Assembly: GCA_964428055.1 (NCBI GenBank)
Contig: CAYRWM010000031.1
Span: forward strand, 1 to 20,846
DNA length: 20,846 nucleotides
Source: CAYRWM01 sp964428055
GTDB taxonomy: Bacteria > Bacillota > Clostridia > Christensenellales > Christensenellaceae
Direction: 5' to 3'
The number at the start of each line of letters is the position of its first letter. Position 1 is the stretch's first letter. The notes under the pieces are model-generated. The model had not been told where the DNA came from. It saw only the letters and a list, made by a program, of their open reading frames with translations, and did no database searches. A program made the position numbers and the translations under genes. Shown piece after piece: positions 15,150 to 20,846 of the stretch.

Positions 15150-15887
15150 TTAAATGAGCAGTCCGCCGGACACGTTTATGACCTGTCCTGTAATATAGCT
15201 GGCGTCATCGCTGGCGAGGAAACCGACAGCGTTGGCCACGTCCTCGGGAAGACCGGGTCTGCCCAGAGGTATGCTTGATATTATATTATTTTTGACTTCC
15301 TCAGGCAACACTTTGGTCATGTTCGTCTGTATGTATCCGGGTGCTACGGCATTGACCGTGATGTTCCTGGAAGCGAGTTCCTTCGCGAGTGATTTCGTGA
15401 AACCAATGAGGCCCGCTTTTGAAGCCGAATAGTTGGTCTGTCCCGCTTCGCCTGCGATACCTACTATCGATGATGTGTTTATGATCCTTCCGGATCTCTG
15501 CTTGAGCATCGTTCTCGTTACGGCTCTTGAGCAGAGGAATGCGCTCTTCAGGTTTATGCTCAGGACATCATCTATATCGTTGTCCTTCATCTGCATGAGG
15601 AGTTTGTCGCGTGTTATGCCCGCGTTATTCACGAGCACGTCGATCCTGCCGTTCTTTGCCTTCGCGAAATCGACCAGGGCCTTTACTTCCTCAGTGGATG
15701 TGACGTCGGCTTCATAGAGATCAGCCTCGCCGCCCGCAGCTTCGATATCGGCCTTGAGCTTTACGGCATCATCCGCGGGACCCACAAAGTTGATTACAAT
15801 GTAGTAACCCTGGGATGAGAGCTTTTTTGAAATCGCGCACCCTATACCGCCGGATGCTCCTGTGACTATAGCTGTTTTTTCACACAT
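15150..15887 (-). CDS. fabG: 3-oxoacyl-ACP reductase FabG
   Basis: A 245-residue short-chain dehydrogenase that reduces 3-oxoacyl-ACP with NADPH. Cofactor motif TGASGGIG at 9-16, NNAG at 87-90, the catalytic Asn112, Ser139/140, Tyr153 and Lys157 in TNYSASKAGL, and SGGLLI at the C terminus. Seventeen bases separate it from the fabD stop and AGGATAAG precedes its ATG. The operon context makes FabG far more likely than another short-chain dehydrogenase. Confidence 0.96.
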   Translation of the reverse strand: MCEKTAIVTGASGGIGCAISKKLSSQGYYIVINFVGPADDAVKLKADIEAAGGEADLYEADVTSTEEVKALVDFAKAKNGRIDVLVNNAGITRDKLLMQMKDNDIDDVLSINLKSAFLCSRAVTRTMLKQRSGRIINTSSIVGIAGEAGQTNYSASKAGLIGFTKSLAKELASRNITVNAVAPGYIQTNMTKVLPEEVKNNIISSIPLGRPGLPEDVANAVGFLASDDASYITGQVINVSGGLLI

Positions 15888-15904
15888 ATCTATCTTATCC
15901 TTTT

Positions 15905-16828
15905 TTATTTGATCGCCTCGGCAGTAGCGGCAAGAGATGCCGTATCCGAGACATTATATACTGATAGTTCTTTTGAGGTCTTTCTGACAAGTCCCGAAAG
16001 GACTTTGCCTTCACCGCATTCTATGAATGTGGTTATCCCGCTCTTCATTATGTTGCCTACCGTATCCGTGAACCTTACCGGGCTCATGGTCTGGTCGGCC
16101 AGCGTCCTCTTTATATCATCCCCGTAAGGAAGTCCCGTGACGTTCGCGTAAAGATCACATGAGGGGGAGGCGAAATCCATCTTTCCGAATTCCTCAAAGA
16201 GTTTTTCGGCAGCTGCGCTCATAGCGGGCGTATGGAACGCTCCCGAGACCGCAAGCTTTATGGCCTTCACTTTTTTCTCCGAGCACAGAGCGAGGAATGC
16301 TTCCATGCCGTCCGTATCCGCCGCAACGACTGTCTGTGACGGGCTGTTGTAGTTAGCGCACTGCAGAAGGCCGCTGTATGACGTTTCCTTTATGAGAGCT
16401 TCGACCTCTTCCGCTGTCTTTCCCATTACGGCAGCCATACTTCCCGGACATTCTTCTGCGCACTGAGTCATCCATTCCGCTCTTTTGAGAACAGTCCTGA
16501 GGGCATCTTCGAATCCTATCATGCCTGATGCCGCGGCCGCAGCGTATTCTCCGAGGGAGAAGCCCGCCATAGCTGAAGGCACTATATCATTCGCTTCCTT
16601 AAGAGCCGCGTACGCCGCCGAATCCACGACGAAAGTACAGGGCTGGGTGTTTATCGTTTTATTGAGTGTTTCCTGATCCGCATCGAAGCACAGTTCCTTT
16701 ATCTCGGGAAGTACGGCCGAGGCTCTTTCGAATATTTCTCTGGCCGCCGTACTGCCTTCGTACAGATCCTTTCCCATGCCGGGCTTCTGTGCGCCCTGAC
16801 CTGAGAACAATACCGCTGTTTTTACCAT
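15905..16828 (-). CDS. fabD: Malonyl-CoA:ACP transacylase
   Basis: A 307-residue transferase loading malonyl from CoA to ACP. Motifs: FSGQGAQKPGMGKDLYE, nucleophile Ser91 in GFSLGEYAAA, Arg116 that binds the malonyl carboxylate, and His199 in GAFHTPAM. The residue before the nucleophile is Phe instead of the common His (GHSLGEY); other Gram-positive FabD proteins also vary here. ATG overlaps the end of fabK by seven bases, with GGAG about eight bases upstream inside fabK. Confidence 0.96.
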   Translation of the reverse strand: MVKTAVLFSGQGAQKPGMGKDLYEGSTAAREIFERASAVLPEIKELCFDADQETLNKTINTQPCTFVVDSAAYAALKEANDIVPSAMAGFSLGEYAAAAASGMIGFEDALRTVLKRAEWMTQCAEECPGSMAAVMGKTAEEVEALIKETSYSGLLQCANYNSPSQTVVAADTDGMEAFLALCSEKKVKAIKLAVSGAFHTPAMSAAAEKLFEEFGKMDFASPSCDLYANVTGLPYGDDIKRTLADQTMSPVRFTDTVGNIMKSGITTFIECGEGKVLSGLVRKTSKELSVYNVSDTASLAATAEAIK

Positions 16829-17763
16829 AGTTTTTCTCCGAGCAGACTTTCCGCGTCGCTGCTCACCTTATTTATGATCTCTTCCGCGCTCATAGGTCCC
16901 GAGACCAGTCCGGCGATCTGTCCCGCCATAACGGTCCCGTTCTTTATGTCGCCTTCACGGGCAGCTCTTCTGAGGCTCTGGGCGCCCAGCGCTTCGTATT
17001 CCTCAAGTGTGGAATTTTTCCACTCAAGCTCGTGAAAACTCTTGGAGAGATTGTTCTTAAGACATCTGACCGGATGACCGGTAGCCCTTCCCGTTACGGT
17101 AGTGGCTCTGTCATCGGCTTTGAATATCTTTTTCTTATAGTTCTCGTGCACGGTGCATTCGTCTGCCGATATGAACCGTGTTCCCATCTGTATGCCTTCA
17201 GCTCCGAGCATGAATGCCGCAGCCATTCCGCGTCCGTCGGCTATGCCTCCGGCAGCAATGACCGGAATATCCACGGCATCGGCGACCTGGGGGACGAGGG
17301 CCATAGTCGTTATCTTTCCTATGTGTCCGCCGCTCTCAAGGCCTTCCGCTATGACAGCATCCGCACCGAGCTTCTGCATCCTTCTGGCATAAGCCACGGA
17401 AGGTATGACGGGAATAACTTTTATACCCGCTTCCTTCCAGACCTTCATATACCTGTAGGGGTTGCCGGCGCCTGTTGTGACACCGGCGACTTTTTCCTCT
17501 ATCACCAGCTGCGCTATCTCTTCCACGTAAGGGGAGAGCATCATTATGTTCACGCCGAAAGGTTTAGAGGTCAGCCGCTTTGCTTCCCTGATCTCTTCTT
17601 TTATGATATCCGCAGGCGCGTTTGCCGCAGCTATTATTCCGAAACCGCCGGCTTCGGATACCGCCGCGGCAATCGAGGCATCGGAAACCCATGCCATACC
17701 GCCCTGAAATATCGGATACTCGATCCCGAGGAGTCCCGGGATCCGGCTCTTCGATCTTTGCAA
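16822..17763 (-). CDS. fabK: Enoyl-ACP reductase II (FMN-dependent)
   Basis: A 313-residue flavoprotein reducing trans-2-enoyl-ACP, used instead of FabI in streptococci and many clostridia; this class is not inhibited by triclosan. Motifs: LLGIEYPIFQGGMAWVSD, ESGGHIGKITTM with the catalytic His, VIAAGGIADGRGMAAAFMLGAEGIQMGTRF. No ATG start exists before the essential QGGM. I choose the TTG at 17763, one base after the acpP stop, with GAG seven bases upstream; it gives the usual length and N terminus. A TTG at 17790 would add nine residues and overlap acpP by 26 bases. Related 2-nitropropane dioxygenases share the fold, but context settles the role. Confidence 0.94.
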   Translation of the reverse strand: MQRSKSRIPGLLGIEYPIFQGGMAWVSDASIAAAVSEAGGFGIIAAANAPADIIKEEIREAKRLTSKPFGVNIMMLSPYVEEIAQLVIEEKVAGVTTGAGNPYRYMKVWKEAGIKVIPVIPSVAYARRMQKLGADAVIAEGLESGGHIGKITTMALVPQVADAVDIPVIAAGGIADGRGMAAAFMLGAEGIQMGTRFISADECTVHENYKKKIFKADDRATTVTGRATGHPVRCLKNNLSKSFHELEWKNSTLEEYEALGAQSLRRAAREGDIKNGTVMAGQIAGLVSGPMSAEEIINKVSSDAESLLGEKLW

Positions 17764-17764
17764 A

Positions 17765-17989
17765 TTATTTCTCGGCCTGTTTCTTCTCAATGAAGTCCAT
17801 GAGATCGGAGATTGTCTTCAGATCCTGAGCGTCTTCGAGCTCAACATCAAAAGCCTCTTCGAGGTCCATTATAATCTCAACCATATCGAGAGAATCTATA
17901 TCGAGGCTCTCAAATGTGGAATCCTTGGAGATCTCGGATACGTCGATATCCATTTTCTCATTGATGATTTCGCAGATTTTTTCAAACAT
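17765..17989 (-). CDS. acpP: Acyl carrier protein
   Basis: A 74-residue acidic four-helix carrier. The phosphopantetheine site is Ser33 in DIDSLDMVEIIMDLEEAFDVE. It holds growing acyl chains for all Fab enzymes in this operon. Strong ribosome binding site AAGGAGAATGAAAA before the ATG, suggesting high translation as usual for ACP. Sits between fabH and fabK, 29 bases after the fabH stop. Confidence 0.97.
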   Translation of the reverse strand: MFEKICEIINEKMDIDVSEISKDSTFESLDIDSLDMVEIIMDLEEAFDVELEDAQDLKTISDLMDFIEKKQAEK

Positions 17990-18018
17990 TTTTCATTCTC
18001 CTTAAAATATTTGTTTGT

Positions 18019-18978
18019 TTATTCAATGCCGCAGGTCCAGTTCATTACCGCACTTGCCGCAGTGAGTCCTCCTCCGAAGCCCGCTACTATTATCTTGTTG
18101 CCGTTTTTGAGCAGGCCTTTTGTGTTCATCTCATCCATAAGGATCGGTACCGATGCGGATGAGGTGTTGCCGACTTCGTCTATGTTGGAATACCATTTTT
18201 CAAAGGGTATTCCGCATGACTGGGCGGCACTCTTCAGTATCCTTATGTTAGCCTGGTGGATTACCATCCAGTCTATGTCCTCTTTTGCCGTACCTGTCGC
18301 TTGAAGGGCATCCTCTATGATCTGCGGGACTGTTCTGGTCGCGAACTTGTATATGTCCCTTCCGTTCATTGTGACGAAGCTCCATGAAGGCTCCTCGCCG
18401 TTCTTTATGCCCTGATTGAGGCCGGGAATCTCAAGCGAATGGTCGGTATCAGGATATGAGTACAGATTTATGTATTCGATCCCGTCGCCTTCCTCGCACA
18501 CAACGGCGCCCGCGCCGTCCGCAAAGAGTATGCACGTTCCTCTGTCTTCCCAGTTCATAAGTCTGGAAAGAGTCTCGCTGCCCAGAACCAGTATAGGTTT
18601 ATGATCCTGCATCATCAGACCCTGTGCAGTCTTGAGCGCGAACATAAAGCCCGAGCATGCAGCACTTACGTCGAATGCGTAGCCGGAAGCTCCTGTCGCT
18701 CTCTGTATCTGACATGCGAGCGAGGGGACCTGCCACTCGTTGGTGACGCTGGCGGCGACTATGGCTCCGAGATCGGTATACTTGAGCCCGGCCATTGCCA
18801 TGGCTTTGTCAGCTGCCTTTATGCACATGTCGACATTGAGCTCCTTGTCCACGACATGTCTTGATTTAATGCCTGTCCTCGTGGTTATCCATTCGTCGGA
18901 TGTATCCACGATCTTTTCAAGATCGAAATTTGTGAGTCTTCCCGGCGGAAGATAGCTGCCTGTACCGGTGATCTTCAT
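18019..18978 (-). CDS. fabH: 3-oxoacyl-ACP synthase III (KAS III)
   Basis: A 319-residue condensing enzyme starting fatty acid synthesis from acyl-CoA and malonyl-ACP. The triad is complete: Cys108 in SAACSGFMFAL, His241 in VIHQANIRI, Asn271 in GNTSSAS. The N-terminal DEWITTRTGIKSRHV and the late GFGGGLTA are typical. The ATG overlaps the regulator's stop by four bases (ATGA), with AGAGGAA ten bases upstream inside the regulator gene. Whether it prefers straight or branched primers cannot be told from this. Confidence 0.96.
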   Translation of the reverse strand: MKITGTGSYLPPGRLTNFDLEKIVDTSDEWITTRTGIKSRHVVDKELNVDMCIKAADKAMAMAGLKYTDLGAIVAASVTNEWQVPSLACQIQRATGASGYAFDVSAACSGFMFALKTAQGLMMQDHKPILVLGSETLSRLMNWEDRGTCILFADGAGAVVCEEGDGIEYINLYSYPDTDHSLEIPGLNQGIKNGEEPSWSFVTMNGRDIYKFATRTVPQIIEDALQATGTAKEDIDWMVIHQANIRILKSAAQSCGIPFEKWYSNIDEVGNTSSASVPILMDEMNTKGLLKNGNKIIVAGFGGGLTAASAVMNWTCGIE

Positions 18979-19445
18979 AGATAAGTATTCCTCTTGTTAT
19001 TATTAATCGTTGCATCAAAAAAGACTGCGAGCTTCCCGAGTCCGGAGAGGAGAGTGTCCTTTTCCTCGCTGCTCAGTGTTCCCGCAACCTTCCGCATCAT
19101 CTTCAGATGATAGTATCTGTGCGCAGCGTTTATCTTCTGTCCCATACGCGTGAGTATCACATGAACCTGCCTTCCGTCTGTGCTGCGCTTTACTTTTTCA
19201 ACAAAGCCGCGTTTCTGCAGCTTCTGTATGGCTATTGTGACGGAGGGAGGGGTTATGCCTGTCTGATGCGCTATCTCGCTGAGAGTACGGCCGTTCTCGC
19301 TGTCGGCGATATACTCAATCATATGGAGCTCGCGTATGTTGAGCTTCATATTGCTTAGATCGCTGACCATCTGCTCTTCCAGTCTGCTTATAAGATCATA
19401 TACATTGATCATCGCGCTGTTCAGTTCATTTGCATAATCGTCCAT
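18975..19445 (-). CDS. fabT: MarR-family transcriptional regulator, FabT-like
   Basis: A 156-residue winged-helix repressor. The DNA-binding part spans about residues 40-110 in the shorter numbering: LSEIAHQTGITPPSVTIAIQ is the recognition helix-turn-helix and KRSTDGRQVHVILT the wing. Flanking helices give dimerisation. As first gene of a fab operon directly before fabH it matches FabT, which in streptococci represses fatty acid synthesis when bound to long-chain acyl-ACP. The start is set at ATG 19445, five bases after GGAGG; a TTG at 19457 lies inside the operator and upstream of that site. Tandem CTAATTAG palindromes at 19456-19482 suggest autoregulation. Confidence 0.88.
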   Translation of the reverse strand: MDDYANELNSAMINVYDLISRLEEQMVSDLSNMKLNIRELHMIEYIADSENGRTLSEIAHQTGITPPSVTIAIQKLQKRGFVEKVKRSTDGRQVHVILTRMGQKINAAHRYYHLKMMRKVAGTLSSEEKDTLLSGLGKLAVFFDATINNNKRNTYL

Positions 19446-19455
19446 GCTTTCCTCC

Positions 19456-19482
19456 AAACTAATTAGTTTATCTAATTAGTTT
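19456..19482. promoter_or_regulatory. Putative FabT operator, tandem CTAATTAG palindromes
   Basis: A perfect 14-base palindrome AAACTAATTAGTTT (19456-19469) is followed by a second CTAATTAG core (19472-19479) with one good flank; the cores are 13 bases apart. They cover the predicted transcription start (about 19483) and 5' untranslated region of the fab operon, right where a repressor would act. Confidence 0.65.
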
Positions 19483-19489
19483 CTCTAAC

Positions 19490-19518
19490 ATAGTAGTATA
19501 GGCGGAGGGATTTGTCAA
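19490..19518 (-). promoter_or_regulatory. Promoter of the fatty acid synthesis operon
   Basis: Minus strand: perfect -35 TTGACA (19518-19513), 17-base spacer, -10 TACTAT (19495-19490, 4 of 6). The palindromic operator starts a few bases downstream. It would drive fabT through accA, about 9.4 kb, as no other clear promoter or terminator interrupts the run. Confidence 0.7.
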
Positions 19519-19558
19519 CCGTAAATATATATAATAATGTAATTTCCTGTTTTTTGAT

Positions 19559-19588
19559 AAAAAAAGAGCGGACCCTTACGGTCCGCTC
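19559..19588 (-). terminator. Terminator after the flavin reductase-like gene
   Basis: Minus strand stem GAGCGGACC (19588-19580) / GGTCCGCTC (19574-19566), perfect nine pairs, five-base loop, then seven U (19565-19559). It insulates the fab promoter region from the upstream gene pair. Confidence 0.88.
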
Positions 19589-19601
19589 CTGTTGCCATCG
19601 A

Positions 19602-20099
19602 TCACAGATACTCAGTTACAGCTATGATCTCACCGTAATAGAGAGTGTGAAGGTCTCCGTCCGGATACCATCTTTTTACCTTCTCATCCATGCCTTTGTC
19701 CGTCATGTCTACCTTATATAGTATCTTGGCATGTATGACAGTACCCTTGTCCCTTATCATGGGTGCGTCAACGTAAGGAGACTTTCCGCATACGAGTCCT
19801 GCTTCCTTTATCTTGTCATGAGTCCTGCCGGAAACTGTACCGAAAGCAGTTATAAGCTCATTGTTCCTTTCCTTAGGTACGAAAACAGTGAAGGCTGTTT
19901 CGCCGTCCAGTATTTCGTGGGTATATCTTGAGTGTCTGACCGGCACACACATGACCGGCAGTCCCCACATGACCCCCGCAGTGGACCATCCGATGGTCAT
20001 CGCATTCGGCTTGTCCTTACCAGCAATCAGGAATATTCCGCTCTCGCCCGCTTCCTTTATGCACTCAGCTGCTTTTACACTTAATGAATAATCCGGCAT
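19602..20099 (-). CDS. Flavin reductase-like FMN-binding protein
   Basis: A 165-residue cytoplasmic protein of the flavin reductase-like split-barrel family. The N-terminal part has the usual pattern PNAMTIGWSTAGVMWGLPVMCVPVRHSRYTHEIL (written here in parts: PNAMTIGWS at 31-39, then WGLP at 45-48, then RHSRYTHEIL at 55-64), and the GRTHDKIKEAG segment and the terminal HTLYYGEIIAV match the fold. It likely binds FMN; substrate unknown (flavin, iron or a small molecule). ATG has GGAGG eight bases upstream. Twenty-nine bases follow the GntR gene stop, so the two are likely cotranscribed. A strong terminator ends the unit. Confidence 0.85.
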   Translation of the reverse strand: MPDYSLSVKAAECIKEAGESGIFLIAGKDKPNAMTIGWSTAGVMWGLPVMCVPVRHSRYTHEILDGETAFTVFVPKERNNELITAFGTVSGRTHDKIKEAGLVCGKSPYVDAPMIRDKGTVIHAKILYKVDMTDKGMDEKVKRWYPDGDLHTLYYGEIIAVTEYL

Positions 20100-20128
20100 T
20101 TCTTTTCCTCCGTGAGTTTAGTTTTGCG

Positions 20129-20497
20129 CTATTCGTTGTATGACGAATCCAGCACGGTTATGAGTTCGTCCATCCATATGCCCGAGATTTTGGCTCTCCT
20201 CGCTATGTACCTGAGCTCTTTCAGGATCTCGGCTTTTTCATCCTTCTTTATGTCCATGGCGTCGGGGGAGATATAGTTTCCTTTTCCTGCCACGGAGAAT
20301 ATCACACCTGCGCGTATGAGTTCCGCGAAGGCTTTCTGGACGGTATTGGGGTTGATGCCGTTGTGTCTGGCGACTTCCCTGACTGAGGGAATCATATCCC
20401 CTGGCTTAAGTTCGCCCTTTATTATCTTATTATACAGAGCCAGCTCGAGCTGCTCGTATATGAAGGTGTTAGAATCCCTGTTTATCTCCAGTACCAT
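20129..20497 (-). CDS. GntR-family regulator, YtrA type
   Basis: A 122-residue regulator with an N-terminal winged helix (PSVREVARHNGINPNTVQKA at 37-56, then ELIRAGVIFSVAGKGNYIS) and only about 40 residues after it, the small effector-less C-terminal part of the YtrA subfamily. Such proteins usually control a neighbouring operon and their own gene. The ribosome binding site is weak (GTGGAC about 8 bases away). An inverted repeat at 20510-20534 next to its promoter is a likely self-operator. YtrA regulators often sit with ABC transporter genes; here the partner is a flavoprotein, so the regulon is not evident. Confidence 0.9.
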   Translation of the reverse strand: MVLEINRDSNTFIYEQLELALYNKIIKGELKPGDMIPSVREVARHNGINPNTVQKAFAELIRAGVIFSVAGKGNYISPDAMDIKKDEKAEILKELRYIARRAKISGIWMDELITVLDSSYNE

Positions 20498-20509
20498 ATC
20501 ATCTGTCCA

Positions 20510-20534
20510 CTGTATTACTCGGTATATAGTACAG
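20510..20534. promoter_or_regulatory. Putative GntR operator, inverted repeat
   Basis: CTGTATTA (20510-20517) and TAGTACAG (20527-20534) are complementary over 8 bases with one mismatch, 9 bases apart. It lies directly downstream of the -10 box of the GntR promoter, so binding would block transcription start. The GT-TA...TA-AC pattern agrees with YtrA-type operators. Confidence 0.5.
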
Positions 20535-20536
20535 TT

Positions 20537-20565
20537 ATTATATTACATTGAACGCCGTTAGGCAA
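20537..20565 (-). promoter_or_regulatory. Promoter of the GntR-flavoprotein unit
   Basis: Minus strand: TTGCCT (20565-20560, 4 of 6), 17-base spacer, perfect TATAAT (20542-20537). The putative operator follows at once. Confidence 0.6.
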
Positions 20566-20650
20566 ATGCGAAAAATATATCGTTTTGGTTTATAATTTTT
20601 AAAAAATATAAAGATATTGTCAAATAGTTACATTTATTAAATAATATATC

Positions 20651-20678
20651 TTGCATTTTTCTGTACTCCATATATAAT
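20651..20678 (+). promoter_or_regulatory. Putative promoter of the partial lipoprotein gene
   Basis: Plus strand: TTGCAT (20651-20656, weak), 16-base spacer, perfect TATAAT (20673-20678). The region is very AT-rich, so chance matches are possible. The leader would be about 60 bases and holds a small inverted repeat TAACCT / AGGTTA (20692-20697 and 20707-20712). Confidence 0.45.
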
Positions 20679-20746
20679 AACCAATGGTCTGTAACCTTAA
20701 AATGACAGGTTATGGGTTGTACTATATAAGGAGGAAAAAAAATAGT

Positions 20747-20846
20747 ATGAAAAAGATTATTGCATTAGTTATATGCGTACTTTTGGTAGTTGCTGTATTC
20801 GCAGCATGCCAGGCTGAAGAAGCTGCTCCCGCTGCTGAAGAAGCTG
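20747..20846 (+). CDS. Lipoprotein, 5' end only (cut by window edge)
   Basis: The first 33 codons are present. MKK, a hydrophobic core (IIALVICVLLVVAVFA) and a Cys at position 21 after FAA form a lipoprotein signal peptide; the mature start is Ala/Glu/Pro-rich (QAEEAAPAAEEA), a flexible tether as found in clostridial substrate-binding proteins of ABC transporters. The strong AAGGAGG site lies about 12 bases before the ATG. The product beyond the signal cannot be known from this window; a substrate-binding protein is a guess from style alone. Confidence 0.75.
   Translation, partial: MKKIIALVICVLLVVAVFAACQAEEAAPAAEEA

Noticed and set aside
1..20846. CRISPR arrays, tRNA/rRNA genes, insertion sequences, phage genes
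   Set aside because: Looked for on both strands by eye; no repeated spacers, cloverleaf-like segments, transposase or integrase motifs were seen.

Overview
The window looks like chromosomal DNA of a low-to-moderate GC Firmicute, most likely a class Clostridia anaerobe. Supporting signs are strong AGGAGG-type ribosome binding sites, a FabT-like MarR regulator heading a fabH-acpP-fabK-fabD-fabG-fabF-accB-fabZ-accC-accD-accA cluster, FabK instead of FabI as enoyl reductase, a short AccA, and lipoproteins with Gram-positive style signal peptides. I cannot name the genus from sequence alone. There is no sign of phage, IS, CRISPR, tRNA or rRNA.

Layout. (1) Positions 1-2882: a surface parvulin-type foldase lipoprotein (minus) diverges from a cytoplasmic cyclophilin (plus). 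A terminator and an amidohydrolase (plus) follow. (2) 2883-9755, all minus, read right to left: aroF-tyrA-aroB-aroA-aroC-pheA-aroK. This operon covers DAHP synthase, most of the shikimate pathway and both the Phe and Tyr branches; aroD and aroE are not here. (3) 9779-10009: a promoter, a 32-codon leader peptide packed with Tyr/Phe codons, an antiterminator and a terminator, placed just before aroF. (4) 10006-19518, all minus: the complete type II fatty acid operon with the four acetyl-CoA carboxylase subunits, starting with a MarR/FabT-type regulator whose promoter carries tandem CTAATTAG palindromes. (5) 19559-20565: a GntR/YtrA-type regulator and a flavin reductase-like protein (minus) with their own promoter, putative operator and terminator. 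(6) 20747-end: the 5' end of a lipoprotein gene (plus), cut by the window edge.

How it works together. FabT is expected to tune the fatty acid operon through its own promoter. The aro operon makes chorismate and then prephenate, phenylpyruvate and 4-hydroxyphenylpyruvate. The leader peptide senses charged tRNA-Phe/tRNA-Tyr by ribosome stalling and decides whether RNA polymerase passes the terminator into aroF. All elements of a ribosome-mediated attenuator (control codons, protector 1:2 pairing, antiterminator 2:3 pairing, terminator 3:4 pairing) can be read in the DNA. No obvious separate terminator lies between accA and this leader, so the attenuator may also stop transcription arriving from the fatty acid operon. 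The attenuator is the most notable discovery in the window, because Firmicutes aromatic amino acid operons are better known for T-box or TRAP control.
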